Origin: G965276765 sp965276825
GTDB taxonomy: Bacteria > Actinomycetota > Acidimicrobiia > Acidimicrobiales > Palsa-688
DNA: 64,000 nucleotides
Assembly (NCBI GenBank): GCA_965276825.1
Contig: OZ255630.1
Coordinates: forward strand, 930,001 to 994,000
Direction: 5' to 3'
Part shown: piece after piece, positions 15,726 to 23,725 of the stretch
How positions within the stretch are numbered: the first letter of the stretch is position 1
Layout: every line of letters starts with the position of its first letter
Notes under the pieces: generated by a model
Databases searched by the model: none
What the model saw: only the letters and a program-made list of their open reading frames with translations
What the model was told of the DNA's origin: nothing
Position numbers and translations under genes: made by a program

Positions 15726-16742
15726 GTGTGGGGCGCAGCCCCGCCGGGTGCGCTGAGCCCGGACCAGCCGGCGGCCGGCGGGGGCGCAGGGGCACGCCGG
15801 ACCTTGGCCGCCTTCCGGGTGGGGGCGGCGCTGGCCGGTGGGCTGCCGGGACCGGCGTCGCGCGCCCTGGCCGAGGTCGCCGGGCTGGTCGCCGCCGACC
15901 TGCCCGACCGCATGGCCGGAGTGGGGATGGCCGGGCGCCGGGCCATGGTGCGCCGCCACCTCCGGCGCGTCGGCGTGGGCCCGGCTGCGGGCGGCCGGCG
16001 CGAGGTGGAGGACGTGTTCGCCTCCTACGCCAGGTACTGGGCGGAGAGCCTCAGGCTCCCTTCGCTCGACGCCGCCACCGTCTCTGCGGGGATGCGCCTG
16101 CGCGACTTCGGGCATGTCGATGCCGCCCTCGACGCCGGCCGGGGGGTGATCCTGGCCCTCCCCCACCTCGGTGGATGGGAGTGGGCCGGACGGTGGCTGG
16201 CCGACACCGGCCGCCGGGTCAGTGTGGTCGTCGAGGCGCTGCGGCCGCCCGAGGTGTTCGAGTGGTTCGTCGACTTCCGGTCCCGTCTCGGCATGGACGT
16301 GATCCCTGTCGGGCCCGGCGCGGCGGCGGCCAGCCTGGCCGCCCTCGGCGCCAACCGGGTGCTCTGCCTGCTCTGCGACCGGGTCGTCGGCGACGTGCCG
16401 GGGATCGACGTGCCCTTCTTCGGAGAGGTGACCCGGCTGCCGGCCGGTCCCGTGACCCTGTCGCTGCGGACCGGGGCGCCGGTGGTGCCGGTGGCAGTGT
16501 ACTTCGGCCGGCGCACCGACGATCACGTGGTGGTGGTCAGGCCGCCGCTGCGCCTCGAGCGGCGCGGCCGCTTCCGGGCCGACGTGGCCGACGGCACCGC
16601 GCGGCTCGCGGCCGCCCTCGAGCCGCTCATCGCGGCGGCGCCGACCCAGTGGCACCTGCTCCAGCCCAACTGGCCGTCGGACCTGCATGCCGGGGTCGAC
16701 GTCCCCAGCGCCCCCTCCGGCCCCCAGCTCCCCGGCAGCTGA
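15726..16742 (+). CDS. phosphatidylinositol mannoside acyltransferase (LpxL/PatA family)
   Basis: A 338-residue membrane-associated acyltransferase of the lauroyl-transferase superfamily. The catalytic HX4E motif is seen in 'ALPHLGGWEWAG' near residue 145, with a downstream 'LLCDRVVGDVPGIDVPFFG' block typical of the family. It probably acylates PIM mannose, like mycobacterial PatA (Rv2611c), which occupies the same place between pgsA and pimA. The GTG start is uncertain; the first 25 residues are Ala/Gly/Pro-rich and the true start could be later. Confidence 0.85.
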   Translation: MWGAAPPGALSPDQPAAGGGAGARRTLAAFRVGAALAGGLPGPASRALAEVAGLVAADLPDRMAGVGMAGRRAMVRRHLRRVGVGPAAGGRREVEDVFASYARYWAESLRLPSLDAATVSAGMRLRDFGHVDAALDAGRGVILALPHLGGWEWAGRWLADTGRRVSVVVEALRPPEVFEWFVDFRSRLGMDVIPVGPGAAAASLAALGANRVLCLLCDRVVGDVPGIDVPFFGEVTRLPAGPVTLSLRTGAPVVPVAVYFGRRTDDHVVVVRPPLRLERRGRFRADVADGTARLAAALEPLIAAAPTQWHLLQPNWPSDLHAGVDVPSAPSGPQLPGS

Positions 16743-16797
16743 GAGCGCGGCGGGCAGGCGACCACGCGGGCCTTCCTCGTCCGCCGGCGAGTGGTCT

Positions 16798-16803
16798 AGG
16801 GTA
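16798..16803 (+). promoter_or_regulatory. candidate -10 box for the STAS gene
   Basis: TAGGGT within 'GTGGTCTAGGGTAGG', about 80 bases before the STAS start. It is identical to the -10 of pimA at 18172. There is no obvious -35. The remaining sequence to 16883 would be an untranslated leader ending in a strong AGGAGG ribosome site. Confidence 0.4.
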
Positions 16804-16883
16804 GGTCGCACTGACGTTGGTGGTGTCCCCAGTCCCTGGTGCGGCCCTCGTCGGCTCGTTGGAGCCATGAGGAGGTTGCAAGG

Positions 16884-17249
16884 GTGCATTTCGTCGACGG
16901 GTACATCGAGATCGACGTGTCGTCGTACGGCGACTGCCTGGACGTCGCCGTCGAAGGAGAGCTGGACGTCGCGTCCGTCTCGCTGATGGACAGGGTCGCG
17001 GCCGACGTGGCTGGCCGCGCCGCACGCAGGGTGACCATCGGTGCCGAGGGACTGCGCTTCGTCGACTTGATGGGGCTGCGATCCCTGGCCCGACTGGCTG
17101 AATCGGCCGCCTGCAGCGGAGCGGTCGTCCGGCTTACGGGCCTCAGCCCACTCGCCCGGCGCGTGGTGCGAGTCGCCGGGCTGCGCAGCCTCGAGCGGAT
17201 CTGTGCGCCGCCGCCCCCGCCGTTGCTGCCCTCGGTCCTCGCCGCGTAG
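16884..17249 (+). CDS. STAS-domain protein, anti-sigma-factor-antagonist-like, without the phosphorylated serine
   Basis: A 121-residue single-domain protein. The STAS fold is recognisable as 'LDVAVEGELDVASVSLM', then 'FVDLMGLRSLARLAESA' and 'VVRLTGLSPLARRVV'. In SpoIIAA-type antagonists the third block reads D-S-x-G-L with a phosphorylated Ser; here it is D-L-M-G-L, so the usual switch is absent. A perfect AGGAGG eight bases before the GTG at 16884 decides the start. It converges with a sigma factor gene, which suggests but does not prove a link. The C-terminus is a Pro-rich tail. Confidence 0.82.
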   Translation: MHFVDGYIEIDVSSYGDCLDVAVEGELDVASVSLMDRVAADVAGRAARRVTIGAEGLRFVDLMGLRSLARLAESAACSGAVVRLTGLSPLARRVVRVAGLRSLERICAPPPPPLLPSVLAA

Positions 17250-17278
17250 GACGCGGCCCACCAGGTCGGGCGCAGCAC

Positions 17279-17296
17279 CCGGACCGCCCCGTCCGG
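17279..17296. terminator. hairpin between convergent STAS and sigma genes
   Basis: CCGGAC and GTCCGG form a perfect six-base stem around a six-base loop in the 157-base convergent gap. A second small stem, GTCCT/AGGAC, overlaps the STAS stop codon. No T-run is present, so termination is suggested by position only. Confidence 0.35.
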
Positions 17297-17406
17297 TTGC
17301 TCGCGCCCGCCGCTGCCTGCTCGAGGAGTCGAGGTCCTCGCACCCCCGTTGGGTTCCTCCTCCTCGGGCAGGCAGCCATCAACCCGCGCCCGGAAGGGGC
17401 GCCCTC

Positions 17407-17964
17407 CTAGAGGTCGGTGAAGCTCCCGGCCAGGTCGGCGGCGAGCAGGTGTCGGAGTCGGAGCATCCCGGTGCGGATCCAGCTCTTGACCGTGCCCTCG
17501 GGGCGGTCGAGCACGACAGCCACCTCCTGATAGGAGTAGCCGACGAAGTAGGCCAGCTCGATGGCGCGGCGCTCCCGGGGGGGAAGGGCGCCGAGGGCTC
17601 GGGCCACCTCGCGTTGCGCCCAGCGGGCGAGCACCAGAGACTCGACGCTCTCGGGATGTCGCCGCTGGCGTCTGCCCGTGGTCGTCTCCCGTCGCTTGCG
17701 GGCCGTGTCGCCTCGCAGCTGGTCGACCGCCCGCCCCCCGACCTTGAGCAGCAGGTAGGCGCACACCGAGCCGCGTGCGGGATCGAACCGCTCGGGGGCG
17801 CGCCACAAGCCGACGAGGACCTCCTGGGCCAGGTCATCGGCGTGGAGCGACCCGCACCGTTGGGTGGCCCGGACCACGAGCTCGTGGCGGTGGCGAAGGC
17901 ACACCTCCTCGAACGCCTCGTGGTCTCCGGCGGCGATCTCGACCACGAGCTCGGCGTCGCTCAT
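17407..17964 (-). CDS. RNA polymerase sigma factor, ECF-like (regions 2 and 4)
   Basis: A 185-residue sigma-70-family protein. Region 2 is seen in 'DDLAQEVLVGLWRAPERF' and 'GSVCAYLLLKVGGRAVDQL', region 4 in 'LPPRERRAIELAYFVGYSY' and 'VAVVLDRPEGTVKSWIR'. Regions 1 and 3 are missing, as in ECF factors. The ATG at 17964 gives 'MSDAELVVEIAAGDHEAFE', the usual ECF opening. No anti-sigma gene lies next to it on the same strand; the convergent STAS gene is the nearest regulatory candidate. It is divergent from pimA across a 219-base gap. Confidence 0.9.
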   Translation of the reverse strand: MSDAELVVEIAAGDHEAFEEVCLRHRHELVVRATQRCGSLHADDLAQEVLVGLWRAPERFDPARGSVCAYLLLKVGGRAVDQLRGDTARKRRETTTGRRQRRHPESVESLVLARWAQREVARALGALPPRERRAIELAYFVGYSYQEVAVVLDRPEGTVKSWIRTGMLRLRHLLAADLAGSFTDL

Positions 17965-18171
17965 CGCCGTCGGCGGCCGTCGACCAACATCCGCAGCTAC
18001 TCGGCTCAACGTCGCGCTCCTGTCCGGTGACCGTCTGGCGCGCTGGGAACGTGCCGTGGACGTCACCGGGTACCGGAGTGACGGTGAGGCCCCGAGTCTC
18101 GGAGTGGGCCTCGTGCACGACGATATCCTCCGCCGCGGCCCTGCGGGCCGTGGCGATCGATCGCCGTTGGT

Positions 18172-18177
18172 TAGGGT
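18172..18177 (+). promoter_or_regulatory. -10 box giving a leaderless pimA transcript
   Basis: TAGGGT ends six bases before the GTG start of pimA. With the usual 6-7 base distance to the start site, transcription would begin on the GTG itself. No ribosome site is present upstream, which agrees. Confidence 0.6.
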
Positions 18178-18183
18178 GCCGCG

Positions 18184-19359
18184 GTGCGCGTCGGGATGGT
18201 CTGCCCGTACAGCCTCACCGTCCCCGGGGGGGTGCAGGCCCAGGTGCTCGGCCTGGCCAGGGCGTTGCGCCAGCGGGGGGTGGACACCCGGGTGCTCGGT
18301 CCGTGCGACGGGCCGCCCCCCGACGTCTCGGTCACGCCGCTCGGCGCGTCGATGCCGACCGCGGTCAACGGGTCGCTGGCGTCGATCGCCCCCGACGTGC
18401 CTGCGTCGCTGCGGACCATCAGGGCGCTTCGCGACGAGACCTTCGACGTGGTCCACCTGCACGAGCCGATCGTCCCCGGGCCCACGCTGACCGGGCTGAT
18501 CTTCTGCGACCGGCCGATGGTCGGGACCTTCCACCGGGCCGGGGGCAGCGGCTGGTACCGGGCCACCCGGCCGTTCGTGCCCTGGACCGTCGACCACCTC
18601 TCCGTGCGCGCCGCCGTGTCGGAGCAGGCCGCCCGCACGGCCAGCGAGACCGTCGGTGGCGACCTGTCCACCTACGAGGTGCTCTGGAACGGCATCGAGG
18701 TGGCGCGCCACCACAACGCCGTGCCGGCACCGACCGGAGGGCCGACGATCCTGTTCCTCGGGCGGATCGAACCCCGCAAGGGTCTGCGCACCCTCGTCGA
18801 GGCCATGGCCCACCTCGGCCCCGAGGTCCGGCTGTGGGTGGCCGGCGACGGGCAGCAGCGCGCCGAGCTGCAGGCCCTGACCGACGGCGACCGCCGGATC
18901 GACTGGCTGGGCGCGCCGTCCGACGCCGACAAGCTCCGGCTGCTCCGCGGCGCCGACGTGCTGTGCGCGCCCTCGATCCGCGGCGAGAGCTTCGGGGTGG
19001 TGCTGCTCGAGGCGCTGGCGTCGGGGACCGCCGTCGTGGCCAGCGACCTCGACGGCTATCGGAACGTGGTGAGGAACGGCAGGGAGGGCCTGCTGGTGCC
19101 GCCGGGCGATCCGGTCGCCCTCGCTGGTGCCCTGCGGACCAGCCTGGGAGGCGGCCCCTCGGTGCGGGCGCTGGTCGCGGCGGGGGAGGAGCGGGCCAGG
19201 GAGCTCGGCATGGACCGCCTGGCCGAGCGCTACCTCCTCCTCTACGAGCGGGCCATCGCCGCGCCGAGAGGTCGCGGACTCCGAGGTAGCGGACTCAGGG
19301 GGAGCGGACTCCGGGGTGGCGGGCGCCGAAAGGGCCATCGCCTACGCTGGCCAGCTTGA
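18184..19359 (+). CDS. pimA: phosphatidyl-myo-inositol mannosyltransferase (GT4)
   Basis: Adds mannose from GDP-mannose to phosphatidylinositol at the inner face of the membrane. The 391-residue protein starts 'MRVGMVCPYSLTVPGGVQAQV', nearly the mycobacterial PimA opening, and has the GT4 signatures 'FLGRIEPRKGL' and 'GESFGVVLLEALASGTAVV' with the EX7E acid pair. The last 35 residues are a basic repeat (Gly-Leu-Arg-Gly-Ser) encoded by short tandem DNA repeats and look like an added tail. The TGA stop shares a base with the ATG of the next gene. Confidence 0.9.
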   Translation: MRVGMVCPYSLTVPGGVQAQVLGLARALRQRGVDTRVLGPCDGPPPDVSVTPLGASMPTAVNGSLASIAPDVPASLRTIRALRDETFDVVHLHEPIVPGPTLTGLIFCDRPMVGTFHRAGGSGWYRATRPFVPWTVDHLSVRAAVSEQAARTASETVGGDLSTYEVLWNGIEVARHHNAVPAPTGGPTILFLGRIEPRKGLRTLVEAMAHLGPEVRLWVAGDGQQRAELQALTDGDRRIDWLGAPSDADKLRLLRGADVLCAPSIRGESFGVVLLEALASGTAVVASDLDGYRNVVRNGREGLLVPPGDPVALAGALRTSLGGGPSVRALVAAGEERARELGMDRLAERYLLLYERAIAAPRGRGLRGSGLRGSGLRGGGRRKGHRLRWPA

Positions 19360-20129
19360 TGTCCGCCGCCCCGAGGCCGATCCCGGCCACCGCCCCCCGC
19401 GTGCCCGGGTCGCCGCCAGGGCGCAGGACCGCGGAGCTGCTCGCCCTCGCCGGGGTGGCCGGCCTGGTCGTCGGCCTGGTGGTGGGACTGCTCGCCGGCG
19501 GGCTGGTCGGTGCGGTGATCGGTGCCGTCGTGGTCGGCCTGGCCGTGCCGGGGGCGCTGTGGCAACGGGCGGGATCGTGGGTCGAGGGTGGCAAGCTGGG
19601 GTCGGCCGCCGACCCGGTGGCCCACGCCCGGCTGGTGAACCTGGTGGAGGGCATCGCCGCCACCGCAGGGGTGAAAGTCCCCGCCCTGCGGGTGGTGCCG
19701 GGACCGGGGCTGAACCTGGCGGTGAGCGGCAGGGAGGCGTCGGATGCGACCCTCGTCGTCACCGCTCCGACCCTCGACGCGCTGACCAGGATGGAGCTCG
19801 AGGGGCTCGTCGCCGTCGGCGCCGCCGTGATCCGCAGAGGTGAGACGAGGCCTGGCACGCTCGCCGCGGCCGCCGGAGGGCTGCTCGCCGGGCACGCGGT
19901 CGGCACCGACAGGGACCGCCTGCTCGACGAGTCCGCCGCGGGGATCACGAGGTATCCCCCCGGACTGATGGCCGCGTACGAGAAGCTGGAAGCGACCGGC
20001 ACCTCGGTCACCGGCGCATCCCGCCACGGGGCCCACCTGTGGATCGCCGACCCCGATCCGGCGCCCGGCGGGGCCTGCTCGTACCGGACGCCCATCCGGC
20101 TCCGTATCGACGCGCTGGCCGAGCTCTGA
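19359..20129 (+). CDS. membrane protein resembling an inactive M48 (HtpX-type) peptidase
   Basis: A 256-residue protein with two hydrophobic helices near residues 28-65, then a domain whose blocks track HtpX: 'LVNLVEGIAATAGVKVPAL', 'LVVTAPTLDALTRMELEGL' and 'LDESAAGITRYPPGLMAAY'. Where active M48 proteases carry HExxH, directly after the 'LE..L' helix start, this protein has 'VAVGAAVIRRG', so both zinc histidines and the catalytic Glu are missing. A structural or regulatory role is inferred. The start ATG overlaps the pimA stop (TGATG), so it is coupled to the PIM operon. In mycobacteria this place is held by a Nudix gene. Confidence 0.65.
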   Translation: MSAAPRPIPATAPRVPGSPPGRRTAELLALAGVAGLVVGLVVGLLAGGLVGAVIGAVVVGLAVPGALWQRAGSWVEGGKLGSAADPVAHARLVNLVEGIAATAGVKVPALRVVPGPGLNLAVSGREASDATLVVTAPTLDALTRMELEGLVAVGAAVIRRGETRPGTLAAAAGGLLAGHAVGTDRDRLLDESAAGITRYPPGLMAAYEKLEATGTSVTGASRHGAHLWIADPDPAPGGACSYRTPIRLRIDALAEL

Positions 20130-20265
20130 GCTGTCCGAAACGCTGAGCCATCCAAAACTCCGAGCTGTCCGAAACCCTGAGGAGCCCCCCATGACGCTGG
20201 TCCCACTATGAGACTGTGCCCCCGATGAGACGCTGCCCACTATGAGACTGTGCCCCCGATGAGAC
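20128..20265. repeat. 17-bp tandem repeats and 34-bp direct repeat before the DUF3048 gene
   Basis: Three copies of a 17-bp unit (GAGCTGTCCGAAACGCT and variants) start at 20128, 20145 and 20162, the first overlapping the previous stop codon. Further on, a 30-base sequence (CCCACTATGAGACTGTGCC and the next 11 bases) is repeated exactly at 20202 and 20236, a spacing of 34, twice 17. The second copy supplies the ATG of the lipoprotein gene; the first copy holds a similar but unused ATG. Confidence 0.85.
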
Positions 20266-21344
20266 CGCGCACCCTCCGTCGGGCCGTCGCCCTCGGCACG
20301 GCCGCCGCCCTCGGCCTGACCGCATGCGGCGGCCACCACCACACCGCCGCCCCGGCGGCACCGGCGCCGGCCTCCTCGGGTCGCACCACCACCACGACGA
20401 CCGCCGCCCCGCCGGCGGCGCCGCGGTCGGAACCGCTCGCCCCGCTCACCGGCCTGCCGGTGAGCGCCGAGGCGGCCAGGCGGCCCGCCGTGGTCGTCAA
20501 GATCGACAACGTCGTCGGAGCGCTGCCCCAGAGCGGCGTCAACCAGGCCGACGTCGTCTACGAGGAGATGGTGGAGGGCGGCCTGACCCGGCTGGCCGCC
20601 GTGTTCGCCTCCCAGCAGCCGACCAGCGTCGGCCCGGTCCGGTCGGGCCGGCTCACCGACGAGGGCATCGCCGACGACCTCGACCACCCGGTGCTCGCCT
20701 ACGCCGGGACCAACGGGCTGTTCCAACCGATCCTCGCGTCCCAGCCGCTCGCCGACGTGATCCAGGACACCGCGCCGTCACTCTTCGTCCGAGACGCCAC
20801 CAAGGCCGCGCCCCACAACCTGTACACCACCGTGCCGGGCCTGGCCGCGCTCGACAAGCCGCCCCACCCGCCGCAGCCGCTGTGGGCCTTCCGCGCCGCC
20901 GGCAGCCGCTTCCGCGGCAAGGGCCTGGCCAGGGCGTCGGGCCTGTCCATCGCCTTCCCGGCCGCTTCGGTCTCCTGGACCTGGGATCGTCGGTCCAAGT
21001 CGTGGCTGCGCACGCAGAACGGCTCGGTCGACACCGACGCCGCCGGCCAGCGGGTGAGCGCCAGCAACGTGGTGGTGGAGTTCGTCAACTACATCACCTC
21101 GGCCTACGTGACCGGCGAGGGCGCCGGTGCCAACGGCTCGGCCATCCCGACAGGGGAGCAGACCGGCAGCGGCACCGCCTGGTTCCTCTCCGACGGCTCC
21201 ATCGTGAAGGGGACCTGGACGCGGGCGTCGCTCACCGACAGGGCCGTGTACCGCGACGCCGCCGGCCGGGTCATCCGTCTGGCCAGGGGCAGGACGTGGG
21301 TCGAGCTGGCACCCGCCGGCACCGCGCCGACGGTCACGCCCTGA
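20259..21344 (+). CDS. DUF3048 (YerB-like) lipoprotein
   Basis: A 361-residue exported lipoprotein. The signal peptide has a basic start 'MRPRTLRRAV' and the lipobox 'GLTAC' at about residue 23, followed by a His, Ala/Pro and Thr-rich linker. The DUF3048 domain begins 'PLTGLPVSAEAARRPAVVV' and includes 'QADVVYEEMVEGGLTRLAA' and 'VGPVRSGR'. YerB-family proteins are cell-surface proteins of unclear function. The ATG at 20259 places the lipobox correctly; a GTG nine bases upstream is possible. No ribosome site is visible, and the start lies inside a direct repeat. Confidence 0.87.
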   Translation: MRPRTLRRAVALGTAAALGLTACGGHHHTAAPAAPAPASSGRTTTTTTAAPPAAPRSEPLAPLTGLPVSAEAARRPAVVVKIDNVVGALPQSGVNQADVVYEEMVEGGLTRLAAVFASQQPTSVGPVRSGRLTDEGIADDLDHPVLAYAGTNGLFQPILASQPLADVIQDTAPSLFVRDATKAAPHNLYTTVPGLAALDKPPHPPQPLWAFRAAGSRFRGKGLARASGLSIAFPAASVSWTWDRRSKSWLRTQNGSVDTDAAGQRVSASNVVVEFVNYITSAYVTGEGAGANGSAIPTGEQTGSGTAWFLSDGSIVKGTWTRASLTDRAVYRDAAGRVIRLARGRTWVELAPAGTAPTVTP

Positions 21345-21382
21345 GCGCGGGCAGGAGGACGGGTGCGGTCGGCGCCGAGCCG

Positions 21383-21388
21383 TAGGAT
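21383..21388 (+). promoter_or_regulatory. -10 box giving a leaderless pdxS transcript
   Basis: TAGGAT ends seven bases before the ATG of pdxS, with no ribosome site between them. This supports ATG 21396 over the in-frame GTG at 21363. Confidence 0.6.
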
Positions 21389-21395
21389 GGGGGTC

Positions 21396-22313
21396 ATGGC
21401 CGACACCGACCCCGCCTCCGCCGCTGCCACCTCCCTTCGCCACACCGGGACCGACCTGGTCAAGCGGGGCCTCGCCGAGATGCTGCGCGGCGGGGTGATC
21501 ATGGACGTCGTCGACCCCGACCAGGCCAAGATCGCCGAGGACGCCGGCGCCGTCGCGGTCATGGCCCTCGAGCGGGTGCCGTCCGACATCCGCAAGGACG
21601 GTGGCGTCGCCCGGATGAGCGATCCCGCCATGATCGAGGGCATCAAGGCGGTCGTGACTATCCCCGTCATGGCCAAGGCGCGCATCGGCCACTTCGCCGA
21701 GGCCCAGGTCCTCCAGAGCCTCGGCGTCGACTACATCGACGAGAGCGAGGTGCTCACCCCCGCCGACGAGGCCAACCACATCGACAAGTGGACCTTTGCC
21801 GCCCCGTTCGTCTGCGGGGCCACCAACCTCGGGGAGGCCCTCCGGCGCATCTCCGAGGGGGCGGCCATGATCCGCTCCAAGGGCGAGGCCGGCACCGGCG
21901 ACATCGTCCAGGCCGTCCGCCACCTGCGCTCCATCCTGGGGGACATCCGCAAGCTCACCCAGGCCGACTCGGCCGAGGTCTACGGGTGGGCCAAGAACCT
22001 GCAGGCACCGATCACCCTCGTGGCCGAGGTGGCCGAGACCGGGAGCCTCCCCGTCCCGCTGTTCTGCGCCGGCGGCATCGCCACCCCGGCCGACGCCGCC
22101 CTGGTCATGCAGCTCGGCGCCGAGGCCTGCTTCGTCGGCTCCGGCATCTTCAAGAGCTCCGACCCGGCCCGCTTCGGCCGGGCCATCGTCGAGGCCACCA
22201 CCCACTACGGCGACGCCGAGATCGTCGCCAAGGTCAGCCGGGGCCTCGGCGACGCCATGCGCGGCGAGAACGCGGCCACGGTCGAGACCCGCCTCGCCGA
22301 CCGGGGCTGGTAG
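21396..22313 (+). CDS. pdxS: pyridoxal 5'-phosphate synthase, synthase subunit
   Basis: Makes PLP from ribose 5-phosphate, glyceraldehyde 3-phosphate and ammonia supplied by PdxT. The 305-residue TIM-barrel has 'GGVIMDVVDPDQAKIAEDA', the phosphate-binding 'VMAKARIGHFAEAQ', and 'FCAGGIATPADAALVMQLG', with the catalytic lysines of the family at 'VMAKARIGH' and 'IRSKGEAGTG'. It is the normal length, and the start fits the promoter above. pdxT follows 14 bases later, so the two subunits are made from one transcript. Confidence 0.97.
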   Translation: MADTDPASAAATSLRHTGTDLVKRGLAEMLRGGVIMDVVDPDQAKIAEDAGAVAVMALERVPSDIRKDGGVARMSDPAMIEGIKAVVTIPVMAKARIGHFAEAQVLQSLGVDYIDESEVLTPADEANHIDKWTFAAPFVCGATNLGEALRRISEGAAMIRSKGEAGTGDIVQAVRHLRSILGDIRKLTQADSAEVYGWAKNLQAPITLVAEVAETGSLPVPLFCAGGIATPADAALVMQLGAEACFVGSGIFKSSDPARFGRAIVEATTHYGDAEIVAKVSRGLGDAMRGENAATVETRLADRGW

Positions 22314-22327
22314 GGCGGTGCCGCCAG

Positions 22328-22933
22328 GTGCCGGCCCGTGTCGGGGTGCTCGCCCTCCAGGGCGACGTCCGCAACCACGCCCGCATCCTCGCTGATCTCG
22401 GCGTCGCACCCGTCGAGGTCCGCAGCCCCGCCGACCTCGACACGGTCGACGCCGTCGTCCTGCCCGGCGGCGAGTCGACCACCATGTCCAAGCTCCTCGT
22501 CACCTCCGGGCTCCTCGACCCGCTCCGGGCCAGGCTGGCCGACGGGATGGCCGCCTTCGGGACCTGCGCCGGACTGATCCTCCTCGCCACCGAGGTGTCC
22601 GACGGCCGCCCCGACCAGGAGCAGCTGGCGGCCATCGACATCGGGGTGCGGCGCAACGCGTTCGGGCGCCAGATCGACTCGTTCGAGACCGACCTCGCCG
22701 TGGACGGGCTCGACGGCGACCTGCACGCGGTGTTCATCCGGGCGCCCATCGTCGAGCGGACCGGAGACGGCGTGGACGTGCTCGCCACGGTCGAGGCACG
22801 GGACGCCACGTCGATGCCGGTGGTCTGCCGTCAGGGCCCGGTCCTCGTCGCGGCGTTCCACCCCGAGCTGTCGGGTGACGGCCGCCTCCACGAGGTCTTT
22901 CTCCGTACAGTCGTAGCCACGCAGAGCCAGTAG
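22328..22933 (+). CDS. pdxT: pyridoxal 5'-phosphate synthase, glutaminase subunit
   Basis: A class I glutamine amidotransferase that feeds ammonia to PdxS. The 201-residue protein has 'VGVLALQGDV' at the start, 'LPGGESTTM', the nucleophile Cys in 'FGTCAGLILLA' near residue 77, and the His-Glu pair in 'AFHPELSGD'. The GTG at 22328 puts 'VGVLALQGD' at residue 5, as in the family. The spacing to yebC is 23 bases and contains AGGAGG. Confidence 0.95.
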   Translation: MPARVGVLALQGDVRNHARILADLGVAPVEVRSPADLDTVDAVVLPGGESTTMSKLLVTSGLLDPLRARLADGMAAFGTCAGLILLATEVSDGRPDQEQLAAIDIGVRRNAFGRQIDSFETDLAVDGLDGDLHAVFIRAPIVERTGDGVDVLATVEARDATSMPVVCRQGPVLVAAFHPELSGDGRLHEVFLRTVVATQSQ

Positions 22934-22956
22934 CGACACACAGCTAGGAGGCGCAC

Positions 22957-23724
22957 ATGTCCGGCCACAGCAAGTGGGCGACGATCAAGCACAAGAAGGG
23001 CGCAGCCGACGCCAAGCGGGGCAAGCTGTTCGCCAAGCTCATCCGGCAGGTCGAGGTGGCGGCGCGTGAAGGGGGCGGCGAGACCGAGACCAACCCGACG
23101 TTGCGCACCATGTACGCCAAGGCGAGGGAGGCCTCGGTGCCCCTCGACACCATCGAGCGGGCCATCAAGCGGGGCACGGGGGAGCTCGAAGGCGTCCGCT
23201 ACGAGCAGATCTCCTACGAGGGCTACGCCCATTCGGGGGTCGCGGTGATCGTCGAGACCCTCACCGACAACCGCAACCGCACCGGCGCCGACATCCGCTC
23301 CGCCTTCTCCAAGGCGGGCGGCTCGATGGCCGAGCCTGGCGCGGTGTCCTGGCAGTTCGAGCGCAAGGGCGTCGTCGTCGTCGCCGCCAAGACGTCGTCG
23401 GGTGCGGCGGTGACCGAAGACGACCTGATGCTCGCGGCGCTCGACGCCGGCGCCGAGGACATCACCGACAACGGCGACCACTGGCAGGTCACCACCCCGC
23501 CGAGCGACCTCGGCACGGTGAGGGCAGCCGTCGAGGAGGCCGGCTTCGTGACCGAGTCGGCCGAGACCACCATGCTGCCGAGCACGACCGTGCCCCTCGA
23601 CAACGAGACCGACGCCAAGAAGGTCCTGCGCCTCGTCGACCTCCTCGAGGACCACGACGACGTCCAGAACGTGTACGCCAACTTCGACATCCCCGACGCC
23701 ATCCTCGACCTGGTCGAGGCCTGA
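22957..23724 (+). CDS. YebC/PmpR-family protein
   Basis: A 255-residue cytoplasmic protein with the universal opening 'MSGHSKWATIKHKKGAADA'. Members act as transcription regulators or, as recently recognised for some, help ribosomes through difficult sequences. Hallmarks 'EGYAHSGVAVIVETLTDN' and 'MAEPGAVSWQFERKG' are present, and the length is normal. A strong AGGAGG precedes the ATG. It sits between pdxT and ruvC, as in mycobacteria. Confidence 0.95.
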   Translation: MSGHSKWATIKHKKGAADAKRGKLFAKLIRQVEVAAREGGGETETNPTLRTMYAKAREASVPLDTIERAIKRGTGELEGVRYEQISYEGYAHSGVAVIVETLTDNRNRTGADIRSAFSKAGGSMAEPGAVSWQFERKGVVVVAAKTSSGAAVTEDDLMLAALDAGAEDITDNGDHWQVTTPPSDLGTVRAAVEEAGFVTESAETTMLPSTTVPLDNETDAKKVLRLVDLLEDHDDVQNVYANFDIPDAILDLVEA

Positions 23725-23725
23725 G

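Noticed and set aside
15722..16804. An alternative 360-codon plus-strand frame over the PatA-like gene
   Set aside because: It is in a different frame from the HX4E acyltransferase and has the Arg/Pro-rich composition of a shadow.
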